Shown here: piece by piece, positions 7,492-16,854 of the stretch | Position numbering within the stretch: position 1 is the stretch's first letter | Layout: the number at the start of each line of letters is the position of its first letter | Source of the DNA: Tenacibaculum finnmarkense genomovar ulcerans | Lineage (GTDB): Bacteria; Bacteroidota; Bacteroidia; Flavobacteriales; Flavobacteriaceae | Assembly: GCF_900239495.1 (NCBI RefSeq) | Contig: NZ_OENE01000019.1 | Location: 33,516 to 97,515 of the forward strand | Length of the DNA stretch: 64,000 bases | Reading direction: 5' to 3' | The notes under the pieces: generated by a model | Databases searched by the model: none | Seen by the model: only the letters and a program-made list of their open reading frames with translations | Told to the model about the DNA's origin: nothing | Position numbers and translations under genes: made by a program

Positions 7492-7977
7492 ATGTTTACA
7501 GAATATAACAATTTACCAAGTAGTTCAAGAGTTTGGGTGTATCAGGCAGATAGAGAGTTTAACATTGAAGAAGTAGAATATATTTGTGCAAAAGCAATCC
7601 TTTTTATTGATAGTTGGACTCGTCATGGTGCTGATTTAAAAGGGTCATTTACCTTAAAGCACAATCAATTTTTTGTGTTAGGTGTTGATGAAAGTGTAAA
7701 CAGTGTATCTGGTTGTTCTATTGATGCATCTGTTCGTTTTATCAAAGAGTTAGAAAAAGAATTAAGCATTGATTTAATGGATAAAATGAATGTTTCATTC
7801 AAAGATGAAGACCGTATTAATATTGTTAAATTACCAGAATTTCAGCAGTTAGCTAAGGCTAAAAAAATTACCTCACAAACCGTAGTATTTAACAATATGG
7901 TAAATACCAAAGAAGGTTTTGAAACAAATTGGGAGGTAACAGCTGATAAAAGCTGGCACAAACAATTTTTAGTATAA
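7492..7977 (+). CDS. Conserved Bacteroidota protein of unknown function
   Basis: This 161-residue soluble protein has no signal peptide. It begins MFTEYNNLPSSSRVWVYQAD, continues with a helix (IEEVEYICAKAILFIDSW) and GSFTLKHNQFFVLGVDE, and has a GCSIDASVRFIKELEKEL core. Homologues in this group are often labelled ABC transporter ATPase, but there is no Walker motif here and that name is not supported. It lies 90 bp after the exonuclease gene in the same direction and could share its transcript. Confidence 0.65.
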   Translation: MFTEYNNLPSSSRVWVYQADREFNIEEVEYICAKAILFIDSWTRHGADLKGSFTLKHNQFFVLGVDESVNSVSGCSIDASVRFIKELEKELSIDLMDKMNVSFKDEDRINIVKLPEFQQLAKAKKITSQTVVFNNMVNTKEGFETNWEVTADKSWHKQFLV

Positions 7978-8081
7978 TTTAGCTATTTTAATTCCTTAAT
8001 TGATTTTTAAATTGATTTGAAATTGGCTTTAATTATTATAGATCATGATAATTAAAGTCAATAAACCTACGCAGAAAGATT

Positions 8082-11018
8082 ATGAAAAAGATACTGATAT
8101 TACTAACAATTGCACTTGTACAAACGCTAACAGCCCAACGATTAATACAAGCACCAACGGATCCGTTAGTGGCTAAAAATGTTGAACATCAAAAAATATG
8201 GGTAGATAGTATTTTACAAAATATGTCTATTGATCAAAAAATAGGGCAGTTGTTTATGATACAAGCCTATTCGAATAAAGGTAAAAAGCATCAAGATTTT
8301 ATCAATAACATGATTCGTAAATATCATGTAGGAAATTTAATTTTTATGCAAGGAACTCCTGAAAAACAAGTCCGCTTAAATAATGAATATCAGGCAATAT
8401 CAAAAGTGCCATTGCTAATCGGTTTTGATGGTGAATGGGGCTTAGATATGCGTTTAAAAAACACCTATCGATTTCCTTGGAACATGACTTTAGGTGCTAT
8501 TGATAATGATGAATTGTTAACAGCAACAGGTAAAAGAATAGGGAAGCACTGTAAAAGAGTTGGTATTCATATTAATTTTGCGCCCGTAGTAGATATTAAT
8601 ACAAATCCAAAAAACCCGATTATTGGAAATCGTTCTTTTGGTGAAAATAAACAAAATGTTACTAGAAAAGCAATCGCTTTTACCAAAGGAATGCAAAGTG
8701 TTGGCGTATTGGCAAATGCCAAACATTTTCCTGGGCATGGCGATACCGCTACCGATTCGCATTTAACATTGCCAACGGTTAATTTTGATAAATTTCGTTT
8801 AGATTCGGTAGAGTTATATCCGTATAAAAAAATGTTTCGCCAAGGGCTGGCAAGTGTTATGACGGCACATTTAAGTATTCCAGCATTAGAGCCGAACGAA
8901 AAATTACCAACCTCATTATCAAAAAAAGTGGTGACTACTTTACTACAAGAAGAACTTGGTTTTAAAGGTTTGGTAATTACTGATGGTTTAAACATGAAAG
9001 GAGCTGCTAATTATGCAACAGCAGCCGACATTAATATAGCTGCAATTTTAGCGGGTAATGATATGTTACTGATTCCTCAAGATGTTCCTGGTACAATACG
9101 CTTGATAAAAGATGCCTTGGTAGCAGGAAATTTAAGCCAAGCACGTTTACATAAATCAGTTGAAAAAATATTAAAAGCCAAATATTTAGTAGGCTTACAT
9201 AAATACAAATCTGTTGATACAGAAAATATTGCTTCAGATATAAATTCGCCTTACGATGAGGTTTTACACAGAAAATTGATTAAAAACGCCATTACTGTCG
9301 TAAAAAATAAGGAGGCTGTTTTACCTATTAAAAATTTAAAAGATAAAAAAATAGCTTATGTATCTTTAGGCGATGCTAAAGGAGATTCATTTGTATCAAT
9401 GTTAAAAAATTATACAAATGTTGAGGTGGTTTCTGCAAAAAATATAACTGTTTTATTACAGAGATTACAAAAATATAACTTAGTTGTTGTTGGTTTTCAT
9501 AAATCGAATAAAAACCCTTGGAAAGGCTATCAGTTTTCAAACAAAAACATGGTTTGGTTACAGGAAATAGCAAAAAATAAAAAAGTTATTTTAGATGTAT
9601 TTACCAGTCCGTATAGTTTGCTAAAAATACCTTCTTTTGAAAATATAGAAGGCGTTGTAGTTTCGTATCAAAACAGTGTTTTGTCACAAGAATTATCGGC
9701 ACAAGCATTGTTTGGTGCTTTTGATTTGAAAGGAAAATTACCGGTATCTATTAATGAACAGATTAAAGAAGGTACGGGTGTTTTTGTGAAAGGAATTAAT
9801 GTTTTACAATACACAATACCTGAAGATGCAGGGGTTTCATCAGAAAAATTATCAATAATAGATAAAAGAATTGATACCATTTTAATGAAAAGAATGGCGC
9901 CAGGTGGTCAAATATTTGTAGCTAAAAATGGAAAAGTAATTTATAATAAAAGCTTCGGGCATCATACTTCTTTAAAAAGAATGCCCGTAAAAAGTTCAGA
10001 TATTTACGATGTAGCTTCTTTAACAAAAATACTGGCTTCTTTACCAATGATAATGAAGGCTGAGGAAGAAAAAAAAATAAGTTTATATTCTAATTTAGGC
10101 GATGTTTTACCTCGGTACAAAAACTCGAATAAAGACACTGTTTTACTAAAAGAAATACTGTCGCATTATGGTCGTTTACGCTCTTGGATTCCGTTTTATT
10201 TACAAACAAAAGACAGCGAAACAGGTCAAAATTCAGTAAAGTATTACCGAAAAAAAAGAACAGCAGATTTTAATATTAAAGTAGCTAAAAATCTGTATTT
10301 AAAAAACACTTATAAAGATTCAATATATAAGCATATTGTAGAGGCAAAACAACGAAAAAAGCCAGGATATAAATATAGTGACCTAGGGTATTATATGTTT
10401 AAAGAAATTTTAGAATTAAAATACAAGCAACCTTTAAATAAACTGGTAGAAGAATTTTTTTACAGTCCATTAGGAGCCAATAGAACAACTTATTTGCCTC
10501 TTGAAAAGTTTAAAAAATCGGATATTGTACCAACAGAACGCGATAATTATTACCGAAATCAATTAGTGCATGGTTATGTGCACGATATGGGAGCAGCCAT
10601 GATTGGCGGGGTAGGAGGTCATGCAGGTTTGTTTTCAAATGCTAATGATATTGGTAAAATAATGCAACTTTTTTTACAAGGTGGAAATTATGGCGATACC
10701 CAATATTTAGCATCAGAAACTATTGATAAGTTTAATAAACGTCATTATGAGAACAGAAAAGTACGTAGGGGCTTAGGTTTTGATAAGCCACAATTAAACC
10801 CTCGAGTAAAGGCAACTTGTGGTTGTGTTTCTGATAAAAGTTTTGGGCATAGCGGTTTTACAGGAACCTATACTTGGGTTGATCCGGCAACAGATGTTGT
10901 GTATGTTTTTTTATCAAACAGGGTATATCCTACCATGAGAAATAGGAAGTTAATTAAAAGTAATATCCGAACTAAAATTCAAAAAGATATTCAGGATGCT
11001 ATTTTAATGGTAGAGTAA
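8082..11018 (+). CDS. Periplasmic GH3 beta-N-acetylhexosaminidase fused to a serine beta-lactamase-like domain
   Basis: The 978-residue protein has a signal peptide (residues 1-18). The GH3 domain (about 35-370) carries the NagZ signature KHFPGHGDTATDSH near residue 213, where the Asp-His pair serves as acid/base. A GH3 C-terminal domain follows at about 395-575. Residues 590-975 form a class-C beta-lactamase/DD-peptidase-like domain with SLTK (SxxK, Ser near 646), YSDLGY in the place of YxN, and HSGFTG near the end. It probably trims GlcNAc from peptidoglycan or turnover fragments while the second domain acts on peptides or esters. The YSD in place of YSN may alter the second activity. This fusion is common in Bacteroidota. 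Confidence 0.9.
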   Translation: MKKILILLTIALVQTLTAQRLIQAPTDPLVAKNVEHQKIWVDSILQNMSIDQKIGQLFMIQAYSNKGKKHQDFINNMIRKYHVGNLIFMQGTPEKQVRLNNEYQAISKVPLLIGFDGEWGLDMRLKNTYRFPWNMTLGAIDNDELLTATGKRIGKHCKRVGIHINFAPVVDINTNPKNPIIGNRSFGENKQNVTRKAIAFTKGMQSVGVLANAKHFPGHGDTATDSHLTLPTVNFDKFRLDSVELYPYKKMFRQGLASVMTAHLSIPALEPNEKLPTSLSKKVVTTLLQEELGFKGLVITDGLNMKGAANYATAADINIAAILAGNDMLLIPQDVPGTIRLIKDALVAGNLSQARLHKSVEKILKAKYLVGLHKYKSVDTENIASDINSPYDEVLHRKLIKNAITVVKNKEAVLPIKNLKDKKIAYVSLGDAKGDSFVSMLKNYTNVEVVSAKNITVLLQRLQKYNLVVVGFHKSNKNPWKGYQFSNKNMVWLQEIAKNKKVILDVFTSPYSLLKIPSFENIEGVVVSYQNSVLSQELSAQALFGAFDLKGKLPVSINEQIKEGTGVFVKGINVLQYTIPEDAGVSSEKLSIIDKRIDTILMKRMAPGGQIFVAKNGKVIYNKSFGHHTSLKRMPVKSSDIYDVASLTKILASLPMIMKAEEEKKISLYSNLGDVLPRYKNSNKDTVLLKEILSHYGRLRSWIPFYLQTKDSETGQNSVKYYRKKRTADFNIKVAKNLYLKNTYKDSIYKHIVEAKQRKKPGYKYSDLGYYMFKEILELKYKQPLNKLVEEFFYSPLGANRTTYLPLEKFKKSDIVPTERDNYYRNQLVHGYVHDMGAAMIGGVGGHAGLFSNANDIGKIMQLFLQGGNYGDTQYLASETIDKFNKRHYENRKVRRGLGFDKPQLNPRVKATCGCVSDKSFGHSGFTGTYTWVDPATDVVYVFLSNRVYPTMRNRKLIKSNIRTKIQKDIQDAILMVE

Positions 11019-11055
11019 ATTTTTTATAAAATAGGGCTATTTTTGATGCTTAAAA

Positions 11056-11697
11056 TTAATGTTTAAAGGCATATTCTATGATATTGGCACCCATTTTTAA
11101 AGCTTTTATTCTTGTTTTTTCAGGATTATTATGAATTTCATAATTCTCCCAACCATCACTTAAATCTGTTTGATAGTCATAAAACGCAACCAATCTACCT
11201 TTGTAAAAAAGCCCAAACCCTTGTGCTGGTTTTTTATCATGCTCATGAATTTTAGGCAGTCCTTTATCAAAAGAAAAAGTTTGGTGATAAATAGGATGCT
11301 GGTTAGGAATTTCTTGAAAATCAAGTGTCGGAAACACTTTTTTGATCTCTCTTCGGATGTAGGTATCTAAACCATAATTGTCAGATATATGTAAAAATCC
11401 ACCAGCGGTTAAGTAGTTTCTTAGTATAATTATTTCTTCTTCAGAAAAAAAAATGTTGCCATGCCCTGTTATAAAAACAATAGGGTAATTATTAATAGTA
11501 TCATCATTAAGGGTAACGGTCTTAATTTTTTTATCAATAAAAGTATTGGCATTGGTATTGCTAAATTTTATTAAGTTGGGTAACGCCGTTGGGTTTGCAT
11601 ACCAATCACCACCACCTTTATATTTTAAAATAGCAAGTTGTTGGGCATTAATAAAACTGTAGTTAATAAATAGTATAAAAAATAATATGTTTTTCAT
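11056..11697 (-). CDS. Exported DUF4159-family protein
   Basis: The 213-residue protein has a signal peptide (1-18, ending NAQ). The rest matches DUF4159: LAILKYKGGGDWYANPTALP at the mature N-terminus, the PIVFITGHG strand and the YLTAGGFLHISDNYG motif. This is a glutamine-amidotransferase-like flavodoxin fold without an obvious catalytic Cys. The enzymatic role is unknown. It converges with the GH3 fusion gene, with 37 bp between the stops. Confidence 0.85.
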   Translation of the reverse strand: MKNILFFILFINYSFINAQQLAILKYKGGGDWYANPTALPNLIKFSNTNANTFIDKKIKTVTLNDDTINNYPIVFITGHGNIFFSEEEIIILRNYLTAGGFLHISDNYGLDTYIRREIKKVFPTLDFQEIPNQHPIYHQTFSFDKGLPKIHEHDKKPAQGFGLFYKGRLVAFYDYQTDLSDGWENYEIHNNPEKTRIKALKMGANIIEYAFKH

Positions 11698-11740
11698 CTA
11701 AAAAATCTTTATACAAAAGTAAACAAAGAATTAGGCAATA

Positions 11741-11770
11741 AAAAACACCAATATAGCGATTGGTGTTTTT
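11741..11770 (-). terminator. Intrinsic terminator-like hairpin
   Basis: A 12-bp stem (AAAAACACCAAT, loop ATAGCG, complementary arm) lies between the two minus-strand genes at 11056-11697 and 11943-13118. It has U-rich flanks in both orientations. It most likely ends the AraC-type regulator transcript. Confidence 0.6.
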
Positions 11771-11883
11771 AATAGAATACTCTTCTTTTTCATTATTAAT
11801 AAACTTAATAATTTCGTAAAATGTTGTGTACAAGAGCTGTTTTTCTTGTGGGTTACAAATTTAAGTTTAAAAATATAGGTATG

Positions 11884-11916
11884 GTTCGAAATCATCCATT
11901 TTGGACGATTTCGAAC
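11884..11916. repeat. Inverted repeat just downstream of the AraC-type regulator gene
   Basis: GTTCGAAATC at 11884 pairs with GATTTCGAAC ending at 11916, with further TCC/GGA pairing inside. It starts 27 bp past the stop of the regulator gene and precedes the U-flanked hairpin at 11741-11770. It lacks its own clean T-run. It may be a first stem of the 3' end or a palindromic protein site. Confidence 0.45.
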
Positions 11917-11942
11917 TATTTTTACGTAATTTTAACTATTTT

Positions 11943-13118
11943 TTAATTAATCGATGCTTTTTTAAACTGAACAGGGGTATATCCCGATTGTTTTTTAAAA
12001 ACAGTAAAAAAAGTTGATTTTGAATTAAAGCCCGATTCTAAGCCGATCGAGGTAATTGTATAGTTTGAATAATTAGGATCTAGTAAAAGTACTTTTGCTT
12101 GTTTTACCTTTTTTTCATTCAAATAATCGGTAAAAGATTTACCAGCAACTTTATTTATAATTAAAGAAAGTGTACTAGAACTTAGTTTTGTATCTTTTGA
12201 AAGATGTTGCAAAGTGTATTTAGGAACTAAAAATTTTTTATTATCAGTAATAAAAGTATCTATTTCTAAAAACTGTTCTTTGTATTTGTCAATATTGGTG
12301 TTTTCTATGTTTGGGCTTGTATTAGTCGTTGGTTTTTTATCAGTAGCTGTTTTAAAATCAGTATCTGAATCCGTTAATAATGTTCTTCTTATTTGCTTAC
12401 GTTCTTTCGATATTCGCACCTGTCTTAGTCCTTGGTAGCCTAGCCAGTATATGAGTAATGTTGTATAAACCCTAAGCGGATAATAAGAAAAAATAAAACT
12501 GGTAAAGTTTAATTTTATTTTAATAGCGAGCGCAAATAACCACAATACATAGCCAATAGCAGTTAGTTTAAAAAAAGTATGCAACCATTTTAAGCTATCA
12601 AAAGCAAGAATTTTAGATTTAATTTTTTCTTTTCTATTAAGTACAAAAAAAGAATAAACAAAAATAATTAATGAAACCAACAAACTAAGCCCCTCTTCAA
12701 ATGAACTGTATTGTTCGTATATACGGTTTAATTTTTCAGGCGAATCAGGAATATTGTAATTATACATAAAAGTAACCTGTGTGATTACGATTATTAAAAA
12801 CATTGGGAGTATTATTTTTAATAAATTGTACGATTTTTCAGCTATTTTTAAATAGTGAATTAAAAACATATACAAAAAGGGCATCGCTAAAAAGTGCCAA
12901 GGAATTTGTAGGTAATTTAAGGAAAATTGATGCTGTATTAAATTTCGTTCTAATCCCCAGGATTGAATATTATTCAAAGAGATAACAAAAATTAATAAAT
13001 TTAAATATCGCATACTTTTTTCTCTTCCGTTTTTAGAACAAAGCAGTATGATGTTAAACGCAAAACCATGTAAAGCGCTAACAATTAAAAAGAGATCAAA
13101 TATATCTTTAATATTCAC
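11943..13118 (-). CDS. Membrane-anchored AraC-family transcriptional regulator
   Basis: The 391-residue protein has about seven hydrophobic segments in residues 5-235, a charged linker, and a C-terminal AraC/XylS DNA-binding domain (about 285-388). The latter has LSKDTKLSSSTLSLIINK as first helix-turn-helix and ITSIGLESGFNSKSTFF as second. Such proteins sense a membrane or periplasmic signal and control transcription directly. The start is GTG at 13116-13118; there is no in-frame ATG upstream. The rsmE gene lies 27 bp upstream and reads the same way, so they may be co-transcribed. Confidence 0.85.
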   Translation of the reverse strand: MNIKDIFDLFLIVSALHGFAFNIILLCSKNGREKSMRYLNLLIFVISLNNIQSWGLERNLIQHQFSLNYLQIPWHFLAMPFLYMFLIHYLKIAEKSYNLLKIILPMFLIIVITQVTFMYNYNIPDSPEKLNRIYEQYSSFEEGLSLLVSLIIFVYSFFVLNRKEKIKSKILAFDSLKWLHTFFKLTAIGYVLWLFALAIKIKLNFTSFIFSYYPLRVYTTLLIYWLGYQGLRQVRISKERKQIRRTLLTDSDTDFKTATDKKPTTNTSPNIENTNIDKYKEQFLEIDTFITDNKKFLVPKYTLQHLSKDTKLSSSTLSLIINKVAGKSFTDYLNEKKVKQAKVLLLDPNYSNYTITSIGLESGFNSKSTFFTVFKKQSGYTPVQFKKASIN

Positions 13119-13145
13119 TATAAATTTTTGGTATCAAATATACAG

Positions 13146-13856
13146 TTACTGATGAATAAAAGCAATACTTTGTACTACATTTAAACCAGCGGTTTCGGTT
13201 CTTAACCTATTATCGCCTAACGAAATCGGCTTAAAATTATGATTTAAAGCGTAATCAATCTCTTTTGATGAGAAATCTCCTTCAGGCCCTATTAAAATTG
13301 TGTAGTTTTCATTTTTATCAGCAATGTTTTTTAATAATTTTTTTTCAATATTTTCTTCACAGTGTGCTATAAATAATTTAGAAGTAACATCTTTTTTTAA
13401 AAATTCTGATAATTTAATAGGATCGTTTAGTTTAGGCAAGGTAAATTGTAAGGATTGCTTCATTGCCGCTTGTACAATTTTATTTAATCGATCAATTTTA
13501 ACAATTTTTCTTTCAGAATTATCACAAATAATAGGCGTAATTTCATCAATACCAATTTCGGTGGCCTTTTCTAAAAACCATTCTAACCGATCGTTATTTT
13601 TAGTTGGCGCAATGGCAACGTGTAGGTAATAATCTCTATTGTTTGGTTTTTCTTCATATTTTACAACAGTTGTAAGACATCTTTTATCATTAGCGATGGT
13701 TATTGATACCGAAAATAAAAAACCAGCACCGTTGGTTATTTGTAAAATATCGCCTTCTTTTTTTCTTAAAACACGTACAATATGCCTACTTTCTTCTTTG
13801 TCAAAAGTAATTTGTGTTGTTTCTGTGGTAATATCAGGATTAAAAAATAACTGCAT
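13146..13856 (-). CDS. rsmE: 16S rRNA (uracil-1498-N3)-methyltransferase RsmE
   Basis: The 236-residue protein has the N-terminal PUA-like part (MQLFFNPDI...EESRHIVRVLR). The C-terminal SPOUT domain shows TILIGPEGDFSSKEID (about 190-205) and the knot motif SLGDNRLRTETAGLNVV. It methylates U1498 of 16S rRNA using S-adenosylmethionine. Length and motifs are complete. The GNAT-like gene starts 2 bp away and reads into this one, so they form an operon. Confidence 0.93.
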   Translation of the reverse strand: MQLFFNPDITTETTQITFDKEESRHIVRVLRKKEGDILQITNGAGFLFSVSITIANDKRCLTTVVKYEEKPNNRDYYLHVAIAPTKNNDRLEWFLEKATEIGIDEITPIICDNSERKIVKIDRLNKIVQAAMKQSLQFTLPKLNDPIKLSEFLKKDVTSKLFIAHCEENIEKKLLKNIADKNENYTILIGPEGDFSSKEIDYALNHNFKPISLGDNRLRTETAGLNVVQSIAFIHQ

Positions 13857-13858
13857 TA

Positions 13859-14977
13859 TTATAAATTAAGTTTATAAGTTCTTCTTCTTTTGTGAGTTGT
13901 CGGATTAAAATCTTTCCAAATTTGATGAATTGCTGTATTGTCTTCTAACTCGGGAGTTCTAATGCAATTTACAATGCCTTTTTTAGCAAAAGTTTCACAA
14001 TATTGTTTAAAAATAATGGCAATAACACCTTTGTTTTGATACTCAGGAGCCACACCAATTAAGTAAAAAGTAACGTCTTTTGAATTTTTACGAGCATTTA
14101 GTAAATGAAATAATCCGAAGGGTAAAAGTTTACCCTTCGCTTTTTGAAGTGCTTCTGAAAAAGAGGGCATTACAATGGCAAAGGCAACTAATTTATCATT
14201 TTTATCAACTACGAATTTTATATATTCAGGATTGATAAAACTAATATATTTTTCTTTAAAATGTGTTATTTGTGCATCAGAAATAGGCACGTATGTTGAT
14301 AATTTCGAATATGATTTGCTAAACAATTCAAACATTTCATCAACATAGGGCATTATTTTTTTTGTGGAAGTAAAATCTAGGGGTTTTAATCCGTATCTTC
14401 TTTGAATTAAGCTGCTTGCTTTACCATATTTTACTTCATCTACATTTTTGAAAAGGAATTTATTTTCTAAGTATTCTTTTTCTTTTTTAAAGCCTAATTG
14501 CTCAAAATGATGTGCATAATACGGATGATTATACCAAGTAATCATCGTTCCGATATGGTCAAAACCATCGACTAAAACACCTGTTTTATCTAAGTTATTA
14601 AAACCAACCGGTCCTTCAATAAATTCTAGGTTATTATCTCGCCCAACTTCTTTGACCTTGTTGAGCAAAGCTTGGGTAACTTTTATATTATCAATAGCGT
14701 CAAACCAACCGAAACGCATTTTTTTGATGCCTTGTTTTTCAATTTCATAGGTATTGATAATTGCTGCAACTCTTCCTACAATTTTATTGTTTTCTAGGGC
14801 GATAAAAAAATGTGCTTTTGCATATTCAAAAACAGGGTTTTTATCTTTGTCAAAATTATCAAGTTCGTCATTAATAATAGGAGGAACCCAGTTTTTATTG
14901 TCTTTATAAAGAGAAAAAGGAAACTTTACAAATTGTTTCATTTCCTTCTTAGAAAATACTTCTTTAATTTTAATCAT
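13859..14977 (-). CDS. GNAT-like acyltransferase-related protein
   Basis: The 372-residue protein is a conserved Bacteroidota family with a GNAT-type fold. MIKIKEVFSKKEMKQFVKFPFSLYKDNKNWVPP-type N-termini are typical (shown here in two parts: the KFPF box and NWVPP). A FFIALENNKIVGRVAAI beta hairpin follows at about 78-94. The C-terminal part (about 300-345) has FYLIGVAPEYQNKGVIAII, the acetyl-CoA-binding loop type with RxxG replaced by QNKG. The substrate is unknown. It is encoded just upstream of rsmE. Confidence 0.75.
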   Translation of the reverse strand: MIKIKEVFSKKEMKQFVKFPFSLYKDNKNWVPPIINDELDNFDKDKNPVFEYAKAHFFIALENNKIVGRVAAIINTYEIEKQGIKKMRFGWFDAIDNIKVTQALLNKVKEVGRDNNLEFIEGPVGFNNLDKTGVLVDGFDHIGTMITWYNHPYYAHHFEQLGFKKEKEYLENKFLFKNVDEVKYGKASSLIQRRYGLKPLDFTSTKKIMPYVDEMFELFSKSYSKLSTYVPISDAQITHFKEKYISFINPEYIKFVVDKNDKLVAFAIVMPSFSEALQKAKGKLLPFGLFHLLNARKNSKDVTFYLIGVAPEYQNKGVIAIIFKQYCETFAKKGIVNCIRTPELEDNTAIHQIWKDFNPTTHKRRRTYKLNL

Positions 14978-14995
14978 AGGGCAAATGTACTATTT

Positions 14996-16390
14996 TTAAT
15001 CGTCCTCTTTTTCTTCATTTTTTTCTTTATCCTTTTCTTCTTCTTTTAAGTCTTCTTCGAGTTCTTTTATTTCCTTTTCGAGTTTTAATCGCTCTTTTTC
15101 TTTCTTTTTAGCTTCTTTTTCGGCTTCTTTCTGAATGCTTTTTTCAATTTTTAAGCGTTCTTTTTCTTTACGTTCCGCCTCTTTATTACTATCTTTTTCA
15201 GCTTTTAAACGCTCTTTCTCTATGTTTTTAAGCTCTTTTTTCGCTTTCTTTTTCGCTTTTTTCGCTGCTTTCTTTGCTTCTTTTGTTGTTTTTTTCTTCT
15301 CTTTTTTATCCTCTTTCGTTATCATTTCAATTAATGATTTAGAACGAGTTCTTCTAGGTTTATCAATGGTTATTTTTTCTTCTTTTTCACCATTTTTAAC
15401 GGTAATAGTTTGTTTGTTTTTATTTTTAAACAAGCCTTTAACTTTAGCGATTAAACGACCAAAAAAGCCTTTGTTTTCGTCATAACCTTCTTCTTCTTGT
15501 TCTTCAATTTTATTTCCAAACTCATCTACTTCTAAAAATTTATCGTGGTGTTTATTTAATCGGTAAGAAGCTCCTAAACCGGCATAGATTCCAAGTTCTT
15601 TTTGTTGTAAAGTTCCTCTAAGAGTTGCGTTAAATTGTAAGTTTTCACTATATAAATACGCTGCGCCAACGCCAATATTTGTTTTGTCTTGGTATTGATC
15701 AGAAGTTCCTTGTATTTCTGCAAAAGCAGACCAATAATCGTTTAAGTTTTTAGTAGCGGTAAGGATGTATGATATTTCTTTAAAATCACTACCAATATAA
15801 TTATAAAAAACGTTTGTAATAACGTATAATTTGTCTGAAAGTTCATGTTGAAGTAAAATCCCTGCCTTTGCATTGATACCTCCTTTTTGATGATGTTCCA
15901 TTAAAACACTTCCAAAATTAGCAGCTACATAAACACCAACATGCGGAATTAGTCTTTTATAATCAAAAGAATGTCTTTTTTTCCAACTTCTAATTTCTTT
16001 TTTTTTATCATCATACTTAGGCGCGTACACTAAATATTTAGCCGCTAAAGTAAGCTCACTTAATCCTGTTTTATTAGTAGATGATTCAAAGACATTTTTA
16101 AAGGTAATTTTATCTTTTTGAAGGCTTGTGTTTACATTAAATTCTAATTTTTCAGTAAAAAAACTTGTTCTAAACAAAAGATTCAATCCGAAGGCCTCTG
16201 GATTACTAAAGGTAGGCGTTGCTTTTGCTTTTCTAAAAAACACTCCTGTTTCAAATTGATAAACACCTAAGCCAACACTATAAGGGCTTTCAGAAAACCC
16301 TGGACGATTTGAGTTTATAACCGTTGTGTACTGAGCGTTTACAGCTAGGCAAGAGCAAAAAATAAAAAGCAAAAGGAGTTTCTTAATCAT
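14996..16390 (-). CDS. Outer-membrane beta-barrel protein with a long charged coiled-coil tail
   Basis: The 464-residue protein has a signal peptide (1-19, ending NAQ), then a beta-barrel region of about 270 residues. Its opening NSNRPGFSESPYSVGLGVYQ and alternating strands match the family of outer-membrane transporters related to phenol-degradation MetA-like proteins. From about residue 345 the sequence becomes almost only Lys, Glu, Ala, Arg and Leu (units like KEKERLKIEK) and ends EKEDD, a probable coiled coil or extended helix. The barrel alone would be a usual family member; the tail is the oddity. Function unknown. Confidence 0.7.
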   Translation of the reverse strand: MIKKLLLLFIFCSCLAVNAQYTTVINSNRPGFSESPYSVGLGVYQFETGVFFRKAKATPTFSNPEAFGLNLLFRTSFFTEKLEFNVNTSLQKDKITFKNVFESSTNKTGLSELTLAAKYLVYAPKYDDKKKEIRSWKKRHSFDYKRLIPHVGVYVAANFGSVLMEHHQKGGINAKAGILLQHELSDKLYVITNVFYNYIGSDFKEISYILTATKNLNDYWSAFAEIQGTSDQYQDKTNIGVGAAYLYSENLQFNATLRGTLQQKELGIYAGLGASYRLNKHHDKFLEVDEFGNKIEEQEEEGYDENKGFFGRLIAKVKGLFKNKNKQTITVKNGEKEEKITIDKPRRTRSKSLIEMITKEDKKEKKKTTKEAKKAAKKAKKKAKKELKNIEKERLKAEKDSNKEAERKEKERLKIEKSIQKEAEKEAKKKEKERLKLEKEIKELEEDLKEEEKDKEKNEEKEDD

Positions 16391-16475
16391 GTTATAACAT
16401 CAATTTATACAATTACTACAAACATACATAAAATAGAAATTACTATTTAATATAAGTTTTGTAAAGTCTTAACGG

Positions 16476-16503
16476 TTTGTTTTGCTTCAAATTGTTATTT
16501 TTG
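16476..16503 (+). promoter_or_regulatory. Candidate promoter for the DUF4834/YfhO operon
   Basis: TTTG at 16476-16479 and TATTTTTG at 16496-16503 match the Bacteroidota -33 and TAnnTTTG -7 elements with 16 nt between them. They lie about 25 nt before the ATG at 16529, which supports that start over the GTG two codons earlier. Confidence 0.45.
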
Positions 16504-16528
16504 ATTAATTTTTTATTAAAAAGTGAAT

Positions 16529-16840
16529 ATGACACACATCAATGAAGCAGGAATAGCAGGTCTTTTTAAAATGATACTATACATTCTGGCGTTTTATTAT
16601 ATTTCTAAATTTCTAATGAAATTATTTGGTCCTTACTTATTAAAAAAGGCAGTAAATAAAGTTCAGAAAAAAGCGGAACAGCAGTTTAATAATCAGCAAA
16701 ATCAGCATCAGAATAAACAACAAAACGATGTTGAAATAGGAAAAACTGTGGTTGATAAAAACCCAGCAACTAGTTCAAAAAACATCAATAAAACCAACGA
16801 TTCAGTAGGAGAATATGTTGATTTTGAAGAAATAGATTAA
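16529..16840 (+). CDS. DUF4834 family small membrane protein
   Basis: The 103-residue protein has one membrane helix (about 10-32, LFKMILYILAFYYISKFLMKLF), then a basic amphipathic stretch (LLKKAVNKVQKKAEQQF). A Gln/Asn-rich linker follows, and a C-terminal acidic tail GEYVDFEEID, which is characteristic of DUF4834. The function is unknown. The gene lies 14 bp before yfhO-like, as is common in Flavobacteriaceae, and probably shares its mRNA. Confidence 0.75.
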   Translation: MTHINEAGIAGLFKMILYILAFYYISKFLMKLFGPYLLKKAVNKVQKKAEQQFNNQQNQHQNKQQNDVEIGKTVVDKNPATSSKNINKTNDSVGEYVDFEEID

Positions 16841-16854
16841 CTTTTATAGTAATT

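Noticed and set aside
7457..7580. A 40-codon frame overlapping the start of the gene at 7492
   Set aside because: It is in another frame, basic and without structure; the longer 161-residue frame is the real gene.
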